From Nostoc linckia NIES-25 (GTDB taxonomy: Bacteria; Cyanobacteriota; Cyanobacteriia; Cyanobacteriales; Nostocaceae), in contig NZ_AP018222.1 in NCBI RefSeq assembly GCF_002368035.1, forward strand, positions 6,287,809-6,351,808: a stretch of 64,000 nt of DNA. The letters run 5' to 3'. Shown here piece after piece: positions 26,001 through 33,139 of the stretch (within the stretch, counting starts at the first letter, position 1; each line of letters starts with the position of its first letter). Both the position numbers and the translations under genes were made by a program. The notes beneath the pieces were generated by a model, which was given only the letters and a program-made list of their open reading frames with translations, was not told the origin of the DNA and ran no database searches.

Positions 26001-26332
26001 ATTATAGAGATACATCCAAAGTTTATAACAGTCAAATTACCATTACTACTACTGTTGGGGAAATAGAAGGTAATATCAAGAGTGTAGTAGTTCGCATAAA
26101 AGACAACGGGCCAGGAATACCCGAAGACCTAAAAGTAAGAATCTGCGACCCATTTTTTACTACTAAACCAGTAGGAAAAGGCACTGGTTTGGGGTTATCA
26201 ATTAGTTATCAAATCATTGTTGAAAAACACGGCGGTGTATTTAAATGCGATTCGCAACCAGGATTAGGTACAGAATTTTGGATTGAAATTCCGATAAAAC
26301 AAATCACCAAATCGCACCATCAAATTTCGTAG
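23006..26332 (+). CDS. multi-GAF bilin-type hybrid sensor histidine kinase
   Basis: 1,108 residues from ATG 23006 (a TTG at 22988 would add six). Four GAF domains: GAF1 about 15-200 is phytochrome-like (FPADDIPPTARELF) with Cys138-His (DPCHIEYL); GAF2 about 215-425 lacks the Cys-His pair; GAF3 about 455-620 has Cys556-His (TQCHID); GAF4 about 640-805 has Cys739-His (SECHVG). The kinase core follows: H-box with His845 (GVAHEINNPVNF), N-box (NVLSNAIDAL), G1 (DNGPGIP) and G2 (GKGTGLGLS). Three GAF domains therefore look able to bind a bilin as cyanobacteriochromes do. No receiver domain and no response regulator gene lies beside it. Likely a light-sensing cytoplasmic kinase. Confidence 0.9.
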   Translation: MTSNSEQDWRENRHEETLLHRITNRIRRSLELEDIITVTTAEVRSLLRTDRVMIYKFHPNGSGQVIAESIYNNRLPSLLGLNFPADDIPPTARELFVKSRVRSVVNVDTQEIGQSHLHDLENGETISEEICYRPVDPCHIEYLKAMGVKSSMVAPILYQDRLWGLLVSHNSEARLILESELEALQIVVDQLSVAIAQSTLLAQVRKTAAQEAIVNRIASLLHSLPTIVLQPALEAAVAAFDGAGGRLCIRSAAFDYHNGSVASFTECLIPGNTCIKLYTCGQQPVVPGQTIYPLIEQYSAWQERYNSTQEYDVWPILDIYQTPGWRSLQVAFEPTKIRSMLVIPLHYRQQLLGYLSIFRNEIDTETLWAGQYDSDRRQLYPRRSFEAWRESKKAQVRPWTPEEIELARNLGKHFAFAVQQYELYQQVQVFNENLEHQVKRRTIELQRTAEQQQAVFKVIAEIRESLDTDTIFQTTTKEVCQLIKADRVSVYRFDADWGGEFVGDFEAASPYWSNESGLGINIIWNDTYLQDTHGGRYRNNETFAVDDIYKMGFTQCHIDNLEQFQIYAFVLAPIFVGQKLWGLLATYQHTGPRQWKAPEVHFLSQIAAQMGVALQQAELLTQTREQALDLQQAAEQQRVLFEVVAKVRESLDLDAIFQTTTQEICKSIQADRVAVYRFQADWSGEYIAEFVNEGWIKLVNPGTNIIWRDSYLQQTQGGRYRHNETFVVDNIYEANHSECHVGALEEIQAKAYAIAPIFIRQKLWGLLAAYQNSEPRHWETSEIQFITQIANQLGVALQQIELLNQTKEQKEKLAKALEDLKQTQTQLIQTEKMSSLGQLVAGVAHEINNPVNFIYGNINHVSEYAHDLLGMLDLYLQNCPNPDPQIRDRAEEIDLEFLTEDLPKTLSSMKVGIDRIRQIVLGLRNFSRLDQAEKKPVDIHEGIDSTLLILQHRLKAKPESPAIKLVKEYSELPLVECYAGPLNQVFMNVLSNAIDALEDYRDTSKVYNSQITITTTVGEIEGNIKSVVVRIKDNGPGIPEDLKVRICDPFFTTKPVGKGTGLGLSISYQIIVEKHGGVFKCDSQPGLGTEFWIEIPIKQITKSHHQIS

Positions 26333-26411
26333 ATTGGCGAGCAACATTTTAAAATTGGATTATTGTAAATAAATATATTGCAAGAAAACTATCCATCTGG
26401 TGAAAAATAAT

Positions 26412-26440
26412 GTAGAGACGTAGCAATGCTACGTCTCTAC
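26412..26440. repeat. GTAGAGACG hairpin repeat
   Basis: Perfect 13-bp inverted repeat GTAGAGACGTAGC (26412-26424) / GCTACGTCTCTAC (26428-26440). This is a very common dispersed hairpin in Nostoc genomes, and may act as the terminator of the kinase gene. Confidence 0.85.
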
Positions 26441-26601
26441 TACCTATTAGGCTGGCCTCAAAACCGACTGCTAGAGTGAATTTTCATCCTCAAGATAGAT
26501 GATTTAAATTTTAAAACCTATCTTAGGACAAATAGAATATAACTTAACCGAGACGATAATATATTTGAACAAGTAAAAATCACTTTAGTAAAAGTAAATA
26601 T

Positions 26602-26754
26602 ATGTTGAGTATACTTTGGGGCGTTGTTGTTGTGCTGGTTGCTTTTTGGGCATTAGGATTGGTACTTCATATTGCCGGAAATTTAATTCATGCGGTATTG
26701 CTTGTAGCTATTGCACTGGCTATTTACAATTTTCTCAAAACGCGTGATGTGTAA
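26602..26754 (+). CDS. lmo0937-type small membrane protein
   Basis: 50 residues: MLSILWGVVVVLVAFWALGL, then HIAGNLIHAVLLVAIALAIY and a short basic end. Two hydrophobic helices joined by a His/Gly-Asn turn match the lmo0937 family of tiny stress-associated membrane proteins found in many bacteria. Function is unknown; expression in related bacteria is often general-stress dependent. Confidence 0.75.
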   Translation: MLSILWGVVVVLVAFWALGLVLHIAGNLIHAVLLVAIALAIYNFLKTRDV

Positions 26755-26912
26755 ATTAAGAAATTACAACATCGTTTTTGAATTAATTCTCTCTGTTTAT
26801 AGACTAGTTGTGAGATTAACTTTCAGTTTTGCTTGTGGCTGGCGATCGCCAGCCACAATCACAGCGCTTTTCATTTGGATGGAATACATACTTGAATACT
26901 AAATTATCGTAA

Positions 26913-27060
26913 GGGCACAACATTAGACTTCTTGCAGAAGTCGGGAAAAGGGGAAGGGGAAAGGGGGAAAGGTTTGGTATTTTCCCTTTTCCCTTTAACC
27001 TTTTCCCCTTCCCCACAAAAGTGCAAAAAGTACTTTTGCAAGAGGTCTATTGTTGTGCCC
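26913..27060. repeat. 148-bp inverted-repeat element (MITE-like)
   Basis: Ends GGGCACAACA (26913-26922) and TGTTGTGCCC (27051-27060) are perfect inverted repeats; inside them AGACTTCTTGCAGAAGT and its imperfect complement ACTTTTGCAAGAGGTCT, then GGGGAAGGGG/CCCCTTCCCC arms, continue the symmetry. It lies in the 3' region of dnaN and could fold into one long hairpin. Confidence 0.7.
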
Positions 27061-27116
27061 CTACTGTGGTCTATTCAACTGCAAATTGCTGTAATTGCCA
27101 AAATTTCCAAGAAAAT

Positions 27117-28280
27117 TTAACTTCTCAGTTGCACTGGCATAGCTAAATAAGTCATTTTCAAACCACCCAGTGGCGTAAAAATCACTGGAGTTAGGCTCTG
27201 ATTCAAATGCATTTGAATTTCGGAAGATGGTAATTCTTTTAAGCCTTCCATTAAATATTTAATATTAAAAGCAATTTCTATATTTTCTCCAGAAATTTGT
27301 GCTGGCATTGGCTCTCTACCACTACCCACATCTTGAGCTTCACAAGATAAAATAATTTCTTGGGCTTCGCTATCAATGCTGAGTTTGACAATATTATTTT
27401 TCTGATCTGCTAGCACAGCAATTCGCTCTAAGGTGCTGATGAATTGTCGCCGTTCTATTGTGACTTGTCGCTCAAATTGACGCGGAATCAGTTGTCGATA
27501 GGCGGGATATTGCCCTTCTAATGTGCGACTAGTCAAGCGTTGATTTTGCCATGCAAACACGACTTGACCTCGATCCAAATGTAAAGCTACAGTTTCATCA
27601 GACGAGGCGCTATGAGCTAGCATTCGTTGTAGTTCGCGTAATGCTCTAGCTGGGACTGTGACTTCTAATTGGCTAGTTCCATCTAAAGGACGCTCGTTGC
27701 TAGTTTCTACTACTGCTAGGCGATGTCCGTCGGTAGCTGCAAATTCTAAAGTATCTTGTTTAACTGTTAAATGCACTCCCGTGAGTACTTGTTTGGTTTC
27801 ATCAGCGCTGGTGGCAAATAATGAACCCCGTAATCCTTCGATTAATGCAGCGGTGGTGAGATGAAGTACTTCTGTATTTTCAATTACAGGTAGTTCGGGA
27901 AATTCTTCTGGCCCCATTGCTCGTACTTGATAATACCCACTCTTCGGTGTAAGTGTAACAATTAAACCTTCGCCGCTGGATGTTGCACCTGTGAGTGCTG
28001 ATTCATCATCAAGAGTAATTTCGCCCTCTGGAAGACGAGAAGTGATATCTACAAGTAACTTAGCAGGAAGGGCGATCGCTCCTCCTTCCCATACCTCAGC
28101 GTTAAAGCTAGTACGGATACCCAAGCTCAAATCAAAAGCTGTTAAGCTTACTTGGTTAGTTTCTGCATCCGCTTGTAACAGCACATTGGCAAGTATCGGA
28201 TGAGTCGGTCGTGAAGGCACAGCACGACTGACGAGTGACAGGTTTGTACTGAGGTCGCTTTGGGCGCAAACTAATTTCAT
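27117..28280 (-). CDS. dnaN: DNA polymerase III beta subunit (sliding clamp)
   Basis: 387 residues from the ATG at 28280, with AGGAG seven bases upstream; a TTG one codon earlier is less likely. The three-domain clamp fold is recognisable from MKLVCAQSDLSTNLSLVSRAV, the PTHPILANVLLQAD strand, ATDGHRLAVVE (domain 2) and the C-terminal PVIFTPLGGLKMTYLAMPVQL, which forms the partner-binding pocket. Normal length. It encircles DNA and tethers polymerase III. No replication gene partner (dnaA, recF) is beside it, as is common in cyanobacteria. Confidence 0.95.
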   Translation of the reverse strand: MKLVCAQSDLSTNLSLVSRAVPSRPTHPILANVLLQADAETNQVSLTAFDLSLGIRTSFNAEVWEGGAIALPAKLLVDITSRLPEGEITLDDESALTGATSSGEGLIVTLTPKSGYYQVRAMGPEEFPELPVIENTEVLHLTTAALIEGLRGSLFATSADETKQVLTGVHLTVKQDTLEFAATDGHRLAVVETSNERPLDGTSQLEVTVPARALRELQRMLAHSASSDETVALHLDRGQVVFAWQNQRLTSRTLEGQYPAYRQLIPRQFERQVTIERRQFISTLERIAVLADQKNNIVKLSIDSEAQEIILSCEAQDVGSGREPMPAQISGENIEIAFNIKYLMEGLKELPSSEIQMHLNQSLTPVIFTPLGGLKMTYLAMPVQLRS

Positions 28281-28299
28281 CAAAACTCCTGGGTCTGAA

Positions 28300-28610
28300 A
28301 CCCCGTGCTTCTAGCACGGCTTTACAAAAACTTAACTGTACAAGTGAGTGCATCTTGGTAGGATTAGAACACGGTGAAATGCTCTAAACGCAGGGAATTG
28401 ACTCGTTCCCAAGGCTTTGTGGCAGTAAGCGAGTGAGTTAACGAGAAACCACGAAAATTGAGTCTTTGGGTTGGGAAGTGAGTCTACACTCTCTAGTTAA
28501 CCGTAACCCAGCCCGTAGTTCCGCAAACAAGATAAGTATGCACCTAACATTGCGGGTAGTCTTGGGAGGGAGATAAAGCCTCTCGCCTAAGGTGTGAGGA
28601 AAGGTTACAA
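28300..28610 (+). ncRNA. candidate solitary HEARO/omega-RNA (IscB-associated) locus
   Basis: The stretch between dnaN and dapL begins with the hairpin CCGTGCT (28303-28309) / AGCACGG (28313-28319), of the type at IS200/IS605-like ends, and continues with conserved-looking non-coding blocks such as GGTGAAATGCTCTAAAC (28371-28387), GAGTCTACACTCTCTAGTT (28481-28499) and GGGTTGGGAAG. From memory these resemble the HEARO (IscB omega-RNA) consensus, known to occur in cyanobacteria, often without an attached nuclease gene. No IscB or HNH reading frame is present here. The family call depends on recollection of the consensus; a covariance search would settle it. Confidence 0.45.
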
Positions 28611-28742
28611 GTTAGATTCAGCTGGTGAAGAAATATCCTAACATTCATTCAGAATTCAGAATTATTCCCCGCTCCCCACTCAAAAGTTATCGCTCAGATA
28701 AATTAGCAGTAAGCTATTTTAGGGCGTTTTTCATAATTTAGT

Positions 28743-29978
28743 ATGGCAAGTATTAACGACAACTACCTGAAACTGAAAGCGGGTTACCTGTTTCCAGAAA
28801 TTGCTCGGCGGGTGAATGCTTTTGCCGAAGCGAACAGTAATGCTAAAATTATCAGACTGGGCATTGGTGATGTTACTGAACCTCTGCCAGAAGCTTGCCG
28901 GACAGCGATGATTAAAGCTGTGGAAGAAATGGGCGATCGCAATACCTTCAAAGGCTACGGCCCAGAACAAGGTTATGCTTGGTTGCGGGAAAAAATTGCT
29001 GCTCAAGATTTCCAAGCACGGGGAGCCGAAATCGATGCTTCGGAAATCTTTATCTCGGATGGTTCTAAGTGCGATACCGGCAATATTCTGGAAATCTTTG
29101 GTCATGACAACACTATAGCCGTTACCGACCCCGTTTATCCCGTATACGTAGATACTAACGTTATGGCGGGAAATACAGGGAATGCTAACGATAAAGGCGA
29201 GTTTGAAGGTTTAGTTTATCTACCGATTTCTGCTGATAACAACTTCACCGCTGAGATTCCCTCGCAGAAAGTCGATTTAATTTATCTCTGCTTTCCCAAT
29301 AATCCTACTGGCGCAACTGCTACCAAAGAGTATTTAAAGGCATGGGTGGACTACGCCAAAGCTAATAACTCGATTATTTTCTTTGATGCAGCCTATGAAG
29401 CTTACATTACCGATGCATCGCTTCCCCATTCAATTTATGAAATAGAAGGTGCAAGAGAAGTTGCGATCGAATTTCGGTCTTTCTCCAAGAATGCAGGCTT
29501 TACAGGAACTCGCTGCGCGTTAACTGTGGTACCGAAAACACTCACAGCCAAAGCCGCCGATGGTTCCGATGTGGAATTGTGGAAACTGTGGAATCGTCGC
29601 CAGTCTACCAAATTTAATGGCGTTTCTTACATCGTCCAACGGGGAGCCGAGGCGGTTTACTCGCCAGAAGGACAAGCACAAATCAAAGAATTGGTTAGTT
29701 TCTATTTAGAAAACGCCAAAATTATCCGCGAGAAACTCACAGCTGCGGGATTATCAGTTTACGGTGGGGTGAATGCACCTTACGTTTGGGTGAAAACGCC
29801 TAATGGTTTATCGAGTTGGGAATTCTTTGATAAATTACTGCAAACCGTCAACGTTGTGGGAACACCGGGTTCTGGCTTTGGTGCTGCGGGTGAAGGCTAC
29901 TTTAGAATTTCCGCGTTCAATAGCCGCGAGAATGTAGAAGAAGCGATGAAACGCATTACTGAGAAGTTTAAAGTGTAG
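28743..29978 (+). CDS. dapL: LL-diaminopimelate aminotransferase
   Basis: 411 residues, the usual length. MASINDNYLKLKAGYLFPEI and IIRLGIGDVTEPLPEACRTA are characteristic of the DapL family; YGPEQGYAWLREKIA, the PVYPVYVDTNVM block and the PLP-lysine context EFRSFSKNAGFTGTRC (Lys near 247) are intact. It converts tetrahydrodipicolinate directly to LL-diaminopimelate for lysine and peptidoglycan synthesis, the normal route in cyanobacteria and plants. Cytoplasmic, PLP-dependent. Confidence 0.97.
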   Translation: MASINDNYLKLKAGYLFPEIARRVNAFAEANSNAKIIRLGIGDVTEPLPEACRTAMIKAVEEMGDRNTFKGYGPEQGYAWLREKIAAQDFQARGAEIDASEIFISDGSKCDTGNILEIFGHDNTIAVTDPVYPVYVDTNVMAGNTGNANDKGEFEGLVYLPISADNNFTAEIPSQKVDLIYLCFPNNPTGATATKEYLKAWVDYAKANNSIIFFDAAYEAYITDASLPHSIYEIEGAREVAIEFRSFSKNAGFTGTRCALTVVPKTLTAKAADGSDVELWKLWNRRQSTKFNGVSYIVQRGAEAVYSPEGQAQIKELVSFYLENAKIIREKLTAAGLSVYGGVNAPYVWVKTPNGLSSWEFFDKLLQTVNVVGTPGSGFGAAGEGYFRISAFNSRENVEEAMKRITEKFKV

Positions 29979-30096
29979 AGCGATCGCTTTTTGCTGCTTT
30001 TGTTAAACTCATTCTATTAGTAAAGGTTACGGTGGGCTATATTATCCACCGCAACCCGATCGCTAATTATTGAGATTTATACTTAATATTTTGGTT

Positions 30097-30735
30097 ATGA
30101 CTGCTGCCATTCCTGTTTTTAAACCTGTTAGCCAGATGCAATTGTCGCCTGGTAGCACTGTAAGTATTCCTGATGTTAGCTGGGAAGAATTTGAATCTAT
30201 TTTGCAAGAATTGGGAGAAAAAAGAACTACAAGAATAGCCTACAGCCAGGGTAATTTAGAAATTATGGCTCCATTACCAGAACATGAAATTCCCAAAGAT
30301 TTAATTTCTGATATTGTCAAAATATTGCTGAAGGCTAAAAATATCAGATATCAACCTTTTGGTTCCACCACCTTTAAGAAGCAAGGTATAGCAGGAGTTG
30401 AACCTGATGCTTGCTTTTATATTCACAATTATCAACAGATGATTGGTCGTCGCCGCTTAGAACCTGACGATCCGCCGCCAGATTTAGCGATTGAGACTGA
30501 TGTCACATCAAAAACTACTCTCGATGCTTATGAAGCGATTGGAGTACCAGAATTATGGGTTTATGATAGCGGGAATCTTTCTATTTATTTGCTAAAAGAA
30601 GGAAAATACATAAAATCTGACACCAGTCCTAATTTTGAGGATATAGCTATTACTGAAATTATTCCTGCGGCTGTGGAACGTAGTTGGCAAGTAGGAAGTT
30701 TTCAAGCTTTGCAAGAATTGGAAGCAATGATTTAG
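30097..30735 (+). CDS. Uma2-family (DUF820) endonuclease-like protein
   Basis: 212 residues from ATG 30097 (a TTG at 30070 is open but unlikely). The PD-(D/E)XK-like core of Uma2 proteins is visible: GVEPDACFYI, then LAIETDVTSKTTLDAYEAIG and VPELWVYD. Uma2 genes are expanded in Nostocales, probably derived from restriction-like nucleases; their role is unknown and many may be mobile or degenerate. No methylase is adjacent. Confidence 0.85.
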   Translation: MTAAIPVFKPVSQMQLSPGSTVSIPDVSWEEFESILQELGEKRTTRIAYSQGNLEIMAPLPEHEIPKDLISDIVKILLKAKNIRYQPFGSTTFKKQGIAGVEPDACFYIHNYQQMIGRRRLEPDDPPPDLAIETDVTSKTTLDAYEAIGVPELWVYDSGNLSIYLLKEGKYIKSDTSPNFEDIAITEIIPAAVERSWQVGSFQALQELEAMI

Positions 30736-30785
30736 TAAATGAGCGAGTAAACATCGATCGTTTGCCTCAATTAATTGATTGTCAT

Positions 30786-30899
30786 GACTTACGCAAAAGA
30801 TAACGAAAGTAGCGGTAATACCCTGCGGGAAGCCGCTCCGCGTCTACAAGAATTACCGCTACGCAAGAATAAGGTTTTCAGTCACATATTGCGTAAGTC
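30786..30899. repeat. 114-bp inverted-repeat element, copy 1
   Basis: Perfect terminal inverted repeats GACTTACGCAA (30786-30796) / TTGCGTAAGTC (30889-30899). The interior includes AGCGGTAATACCCTGCGGG and its partial complement. A second copy is at 36586-36699; over about 114 bp the two differ at only a few positions. Confidence 0.85.
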
Positions 30900-30994
30900 C
30901 TGATTGTATTAAAACTGCGGCTACAAAATCAATGAGGACTCGGCGGGATATCTGAATTCTGGTTTAGTAAGGAGTATTTTGAGCAATTCCATAC

Positions 30995-31400
30995 TTATCT
31001 TTCTACTTCCCAATCCTCAACCCATAAACCTTGAACACGAGCAAACTCATCTATATTATGAGTTACTAAAATCAGATTATTTGCTAAAGCGATCGCTGCA
31101 ATTTGCAGATCATAAGGGCCAATGGGAGTTCCTAAGTTAGCCAGGTGAGAGCGGATATCGCCAAATATTTCCGCTGCAATATCATCAAAAGGTAAAGAAA
31201 TAAATCTATTCAAAAATTGTTTTTGTAAAGCTAGATTGCGAGTTGGATTATTTCCTCTTTGCCCCATAAAATAATTCAGCTTTAACAGTAGAACAAACAA
31301 CAATATCTAAATCACTGTGGCTTTCTAGCCTGCGCCGTAAAGTCAGATTTCTACCATTAAGATAAATAATACAAGCATTCGTATCTAAAAGATAAGTCAT
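30995..31400 (-). pseudogene. vapC: VapC-type PIN-domain toxin, frameshifted
   Basis: The start ATG at 31400 reads MTYLLDTNACIIYLNGRN, then STVKAELFYGAKR before a TAA; the remainder continues in another frame from RGNNPTRNLALQKQF to the stop at 30995, with the later PIN motifs (GPYDLQIAAIALANNLILVT, then HNIDEFARV). Asp6 of the first motif, the Glu of AELFYG and the later Asp are all present, but one base is missing or two are extra near 31290, so no complete toxin can be made without frameshifting. The antitoxin gene overlaps its start. Confidence 0.8.
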
Positions 31401-31657
31401 TCTAACGCTTCTCTTTGTTTATAATCTCCTTGAGGATGTCTCATAATTGGGTCATCTGCTAAACAACCATAAGTCTTATCAATAAACTCATGCCATCCTA
31501 ATTGACTTAATTTTTCCTCTTCTAAAAAAGTAGTTTGTTTTTTTATAGGTTTCAATGTGACTGTGACTTCTAATTCAGTTTCTTTCATTTCTAGAGGGAT
31601 ATCTAGATGTAACACTCCGTCTTCGCCTACATAAGAACGTATTTTGATACTTTTCAT
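31397..31657 (-). CDS. vapB: VapB-like antitoxin partner
   Basis: 86 residues: MKSIKIRSYVGEDGVLHLDI, IPLEMKETELEVTVTLKP, then a helical, charged C-terminus (LGWHEFIDKTYGCLADDP) typical of the toxin-binding tail of small antitoxins paired with PIN toxins in cyanobacteria. Its stop overlaps the toxin start at 31397-31400. The N-terminal domain looks like a swapped-hairpin type. With the toxin broken, this antitoxin may be an orphan. Confidence 0.7.
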   Translation of the reverse strand: MKSIKIRSYVGEDGVLHLDIPLEMKETELEVTVTLKPIKKQTTFLEEEKLSQLGWHEFIDKTYGCLADDPIMRHPQGDYKQREALE

Positions 31658-31768
31658 ACTCTAACTCCCTATTATTTGATTAAATATAGCATCTCAGTTA
31701 TTAGTCTTAAAGTTTGATAAATAGTCTTCAACACATCTGAAGTGATGGCATTTTGCTTTTGACCGAAT

Positions 31769-32956
31769 TTAATATTTGTTTCTCTGAGAGACTAACAATA
31801 ATACAGATGCGATCGCAAACAAGCTCCCAACAATAAATGTTGCTTTTGCTCCTAGTGTTTCCCACAATCCACCAGCTAGGAAACTAGCAGGTAAAAGCGC
31901 TATTCCTACAGCCAAATTGAGAAATCCAAAAGCAGTGCCGCGCAGATTTGCAGGTATACTATTTGCTACTAGCGCCAACAGCAATCCTTTGCTCATGCCC
32001 AAATGCAAACCATAAAGGGCAAACAATCCCCAAACTTGCCAAGGTGCTTGTACGAAGGCGAAGCCTAGATAAACTAAAGCGTATAGGAGAAATCCGCCCA
32101 CCAGTAACCCAAATTTACCGAAGCGATCGGAAAGTATTCCTATTGGGTAGGCACTGAAGGAATAAGCCATATTCATCACTACAAATGTCAATGGTATCAG
32201 TGAAGCAGAAATGCCTATTTGTTCGGCTCGCAGCAACAAAAACGCATTGCTGGAGTTGCCTAAATTGAATAGCAACGCCACTGCTACAAGCACCCAATAT
32301 TTTCCACCTAAGGTGCGTAAAGCTTCCCATTGCAAAGGATTGCTTCGCTTTGATTGAGTTTCACTTGCTTTCGGTTCGTTGACTCCCACTGTTAATAAAG
32401 CCACCGCCAAGAAACCAGGGATGAGTGCTAGCCAAAAAACCAGGCGGAAGTTGTTTGCAAAAGCAGCCATGAGGGCAAATGCTATCAAAGGCCCCAAGAA
32501 TGCGCCGATAGTATCGAGAGATTGACGCAATCCATAGGCTGCACCGCGTACCTCTGATGTAGTAGAATCAGCAACTAAAGCATCGCGGGGTGCGACTCGG
32601 ATACCTTTGCCAAAGCGATCGCTAAATCGAGCTATTAACACCCCAGTTGGACTCGTAGCTACGGCGAATAGAGGTTTAACAAAGGTAGATAACCCATACC
32701 CAAACACCGCTAAACCTTTGCGATGTCCCAGGTAATCGCTCAATACTCCCGAAAAGACTTTCAAAACTGAAGCTGTTGCTTCCGCAATGCCTTCAATAAT
32801 GCCGACAGTCAACACATTTGCGCCTAAAGCTGACACCAGAAACAAAGGTAACAGCGAATTAATCATCTCAGAGCTTATATCTGTCAGCAGACTGACGAAC
32901 CCCAACACCCAAACGGTACGGGGAATTTCCTGAAAAAATTTATTTTGTAGCTGCAT
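31769..32956 (-). CDS. MFS transporter
   Basis: 395 residues from the ATG at 32956; two upstream in-frame ATGs add a polar leader. Twelve hydrophobic helices are visible, with the MFS loop motif GVLSDYLGHRKGLAVFGY between helices 2 and 3 and its repeat GILSDRFGKFGLLVGG in the second half. The N-terminal LLTDISSEMINSLLPLFL is characteristic of a bacterial subfamily of unknown substrate. Inner-membrane secondary transporter. It is transcribed towards the vapBC locus. Confidence 0.85.
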   Translation of the reverse strand: MQLQNKFFQEIPRTVWVLGFVSLLTDISSEMINSLLPLFLVSALGANVLTVGIIEGIAEATASVLKVFSGVLSDYLGHRKGLAVFGYGLSTFVKPLFAVATSPTGVLIARFSDRFGKGIRVAPRDALVADSTTSEVRGAAYGLRQSLDTIGAFLGPLIAFALMAAFANNFRLVFWLALIPGFLAVALLTVGVNEPKASETQSKRSNPLQWEALRTLGGKYWVLVAVALLFNLGNSSNAFLLLRAEQIGISASLIPLTFVVMNMAYSFSAYPIGILSDRFGKFGLLVGGFLLYALVYLGFAFVQAPWQVWGLFALYGLHLGMSKGLLLALVANSIPANLRGTAFGFLNLAVGIALLPASFLAGGLWETLGAKATFIVGSLFAIASVLLLVSQRNKY

Positions 32957-33035
32957 ATTGCGTGTTTCTCTGACAAATACCATCAAGCACAAGCTATAGC
33001 AATCCTATTTGATTTGCTCTCCACTAGTGGGCTTC

Positions 33036-33072
33036 AGATCCCCGACTTCTTGAAGAAGTCGGGGATCTTTTT
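33036..33072. repeat. AAGTCGGGGATCT hairpin repeat
   Basis: 15-bp perfect arms AGATCCCCGACTTCT (33036-33050) / AGAAGTCGGGGATCT (33054-33068) followed by a T run. This is a widespread Nostoc hairpin that can serve as a terminator; it lies just upstream of the ion-channel gene. Confidence 0.8.
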
Positions 33073-33139
33073 TACTCAAAAGTTTAGAATAGCAATATCT
33101 GATACGCTCAGGCCGAGTGTCTACCATCAGCGGCATAGT

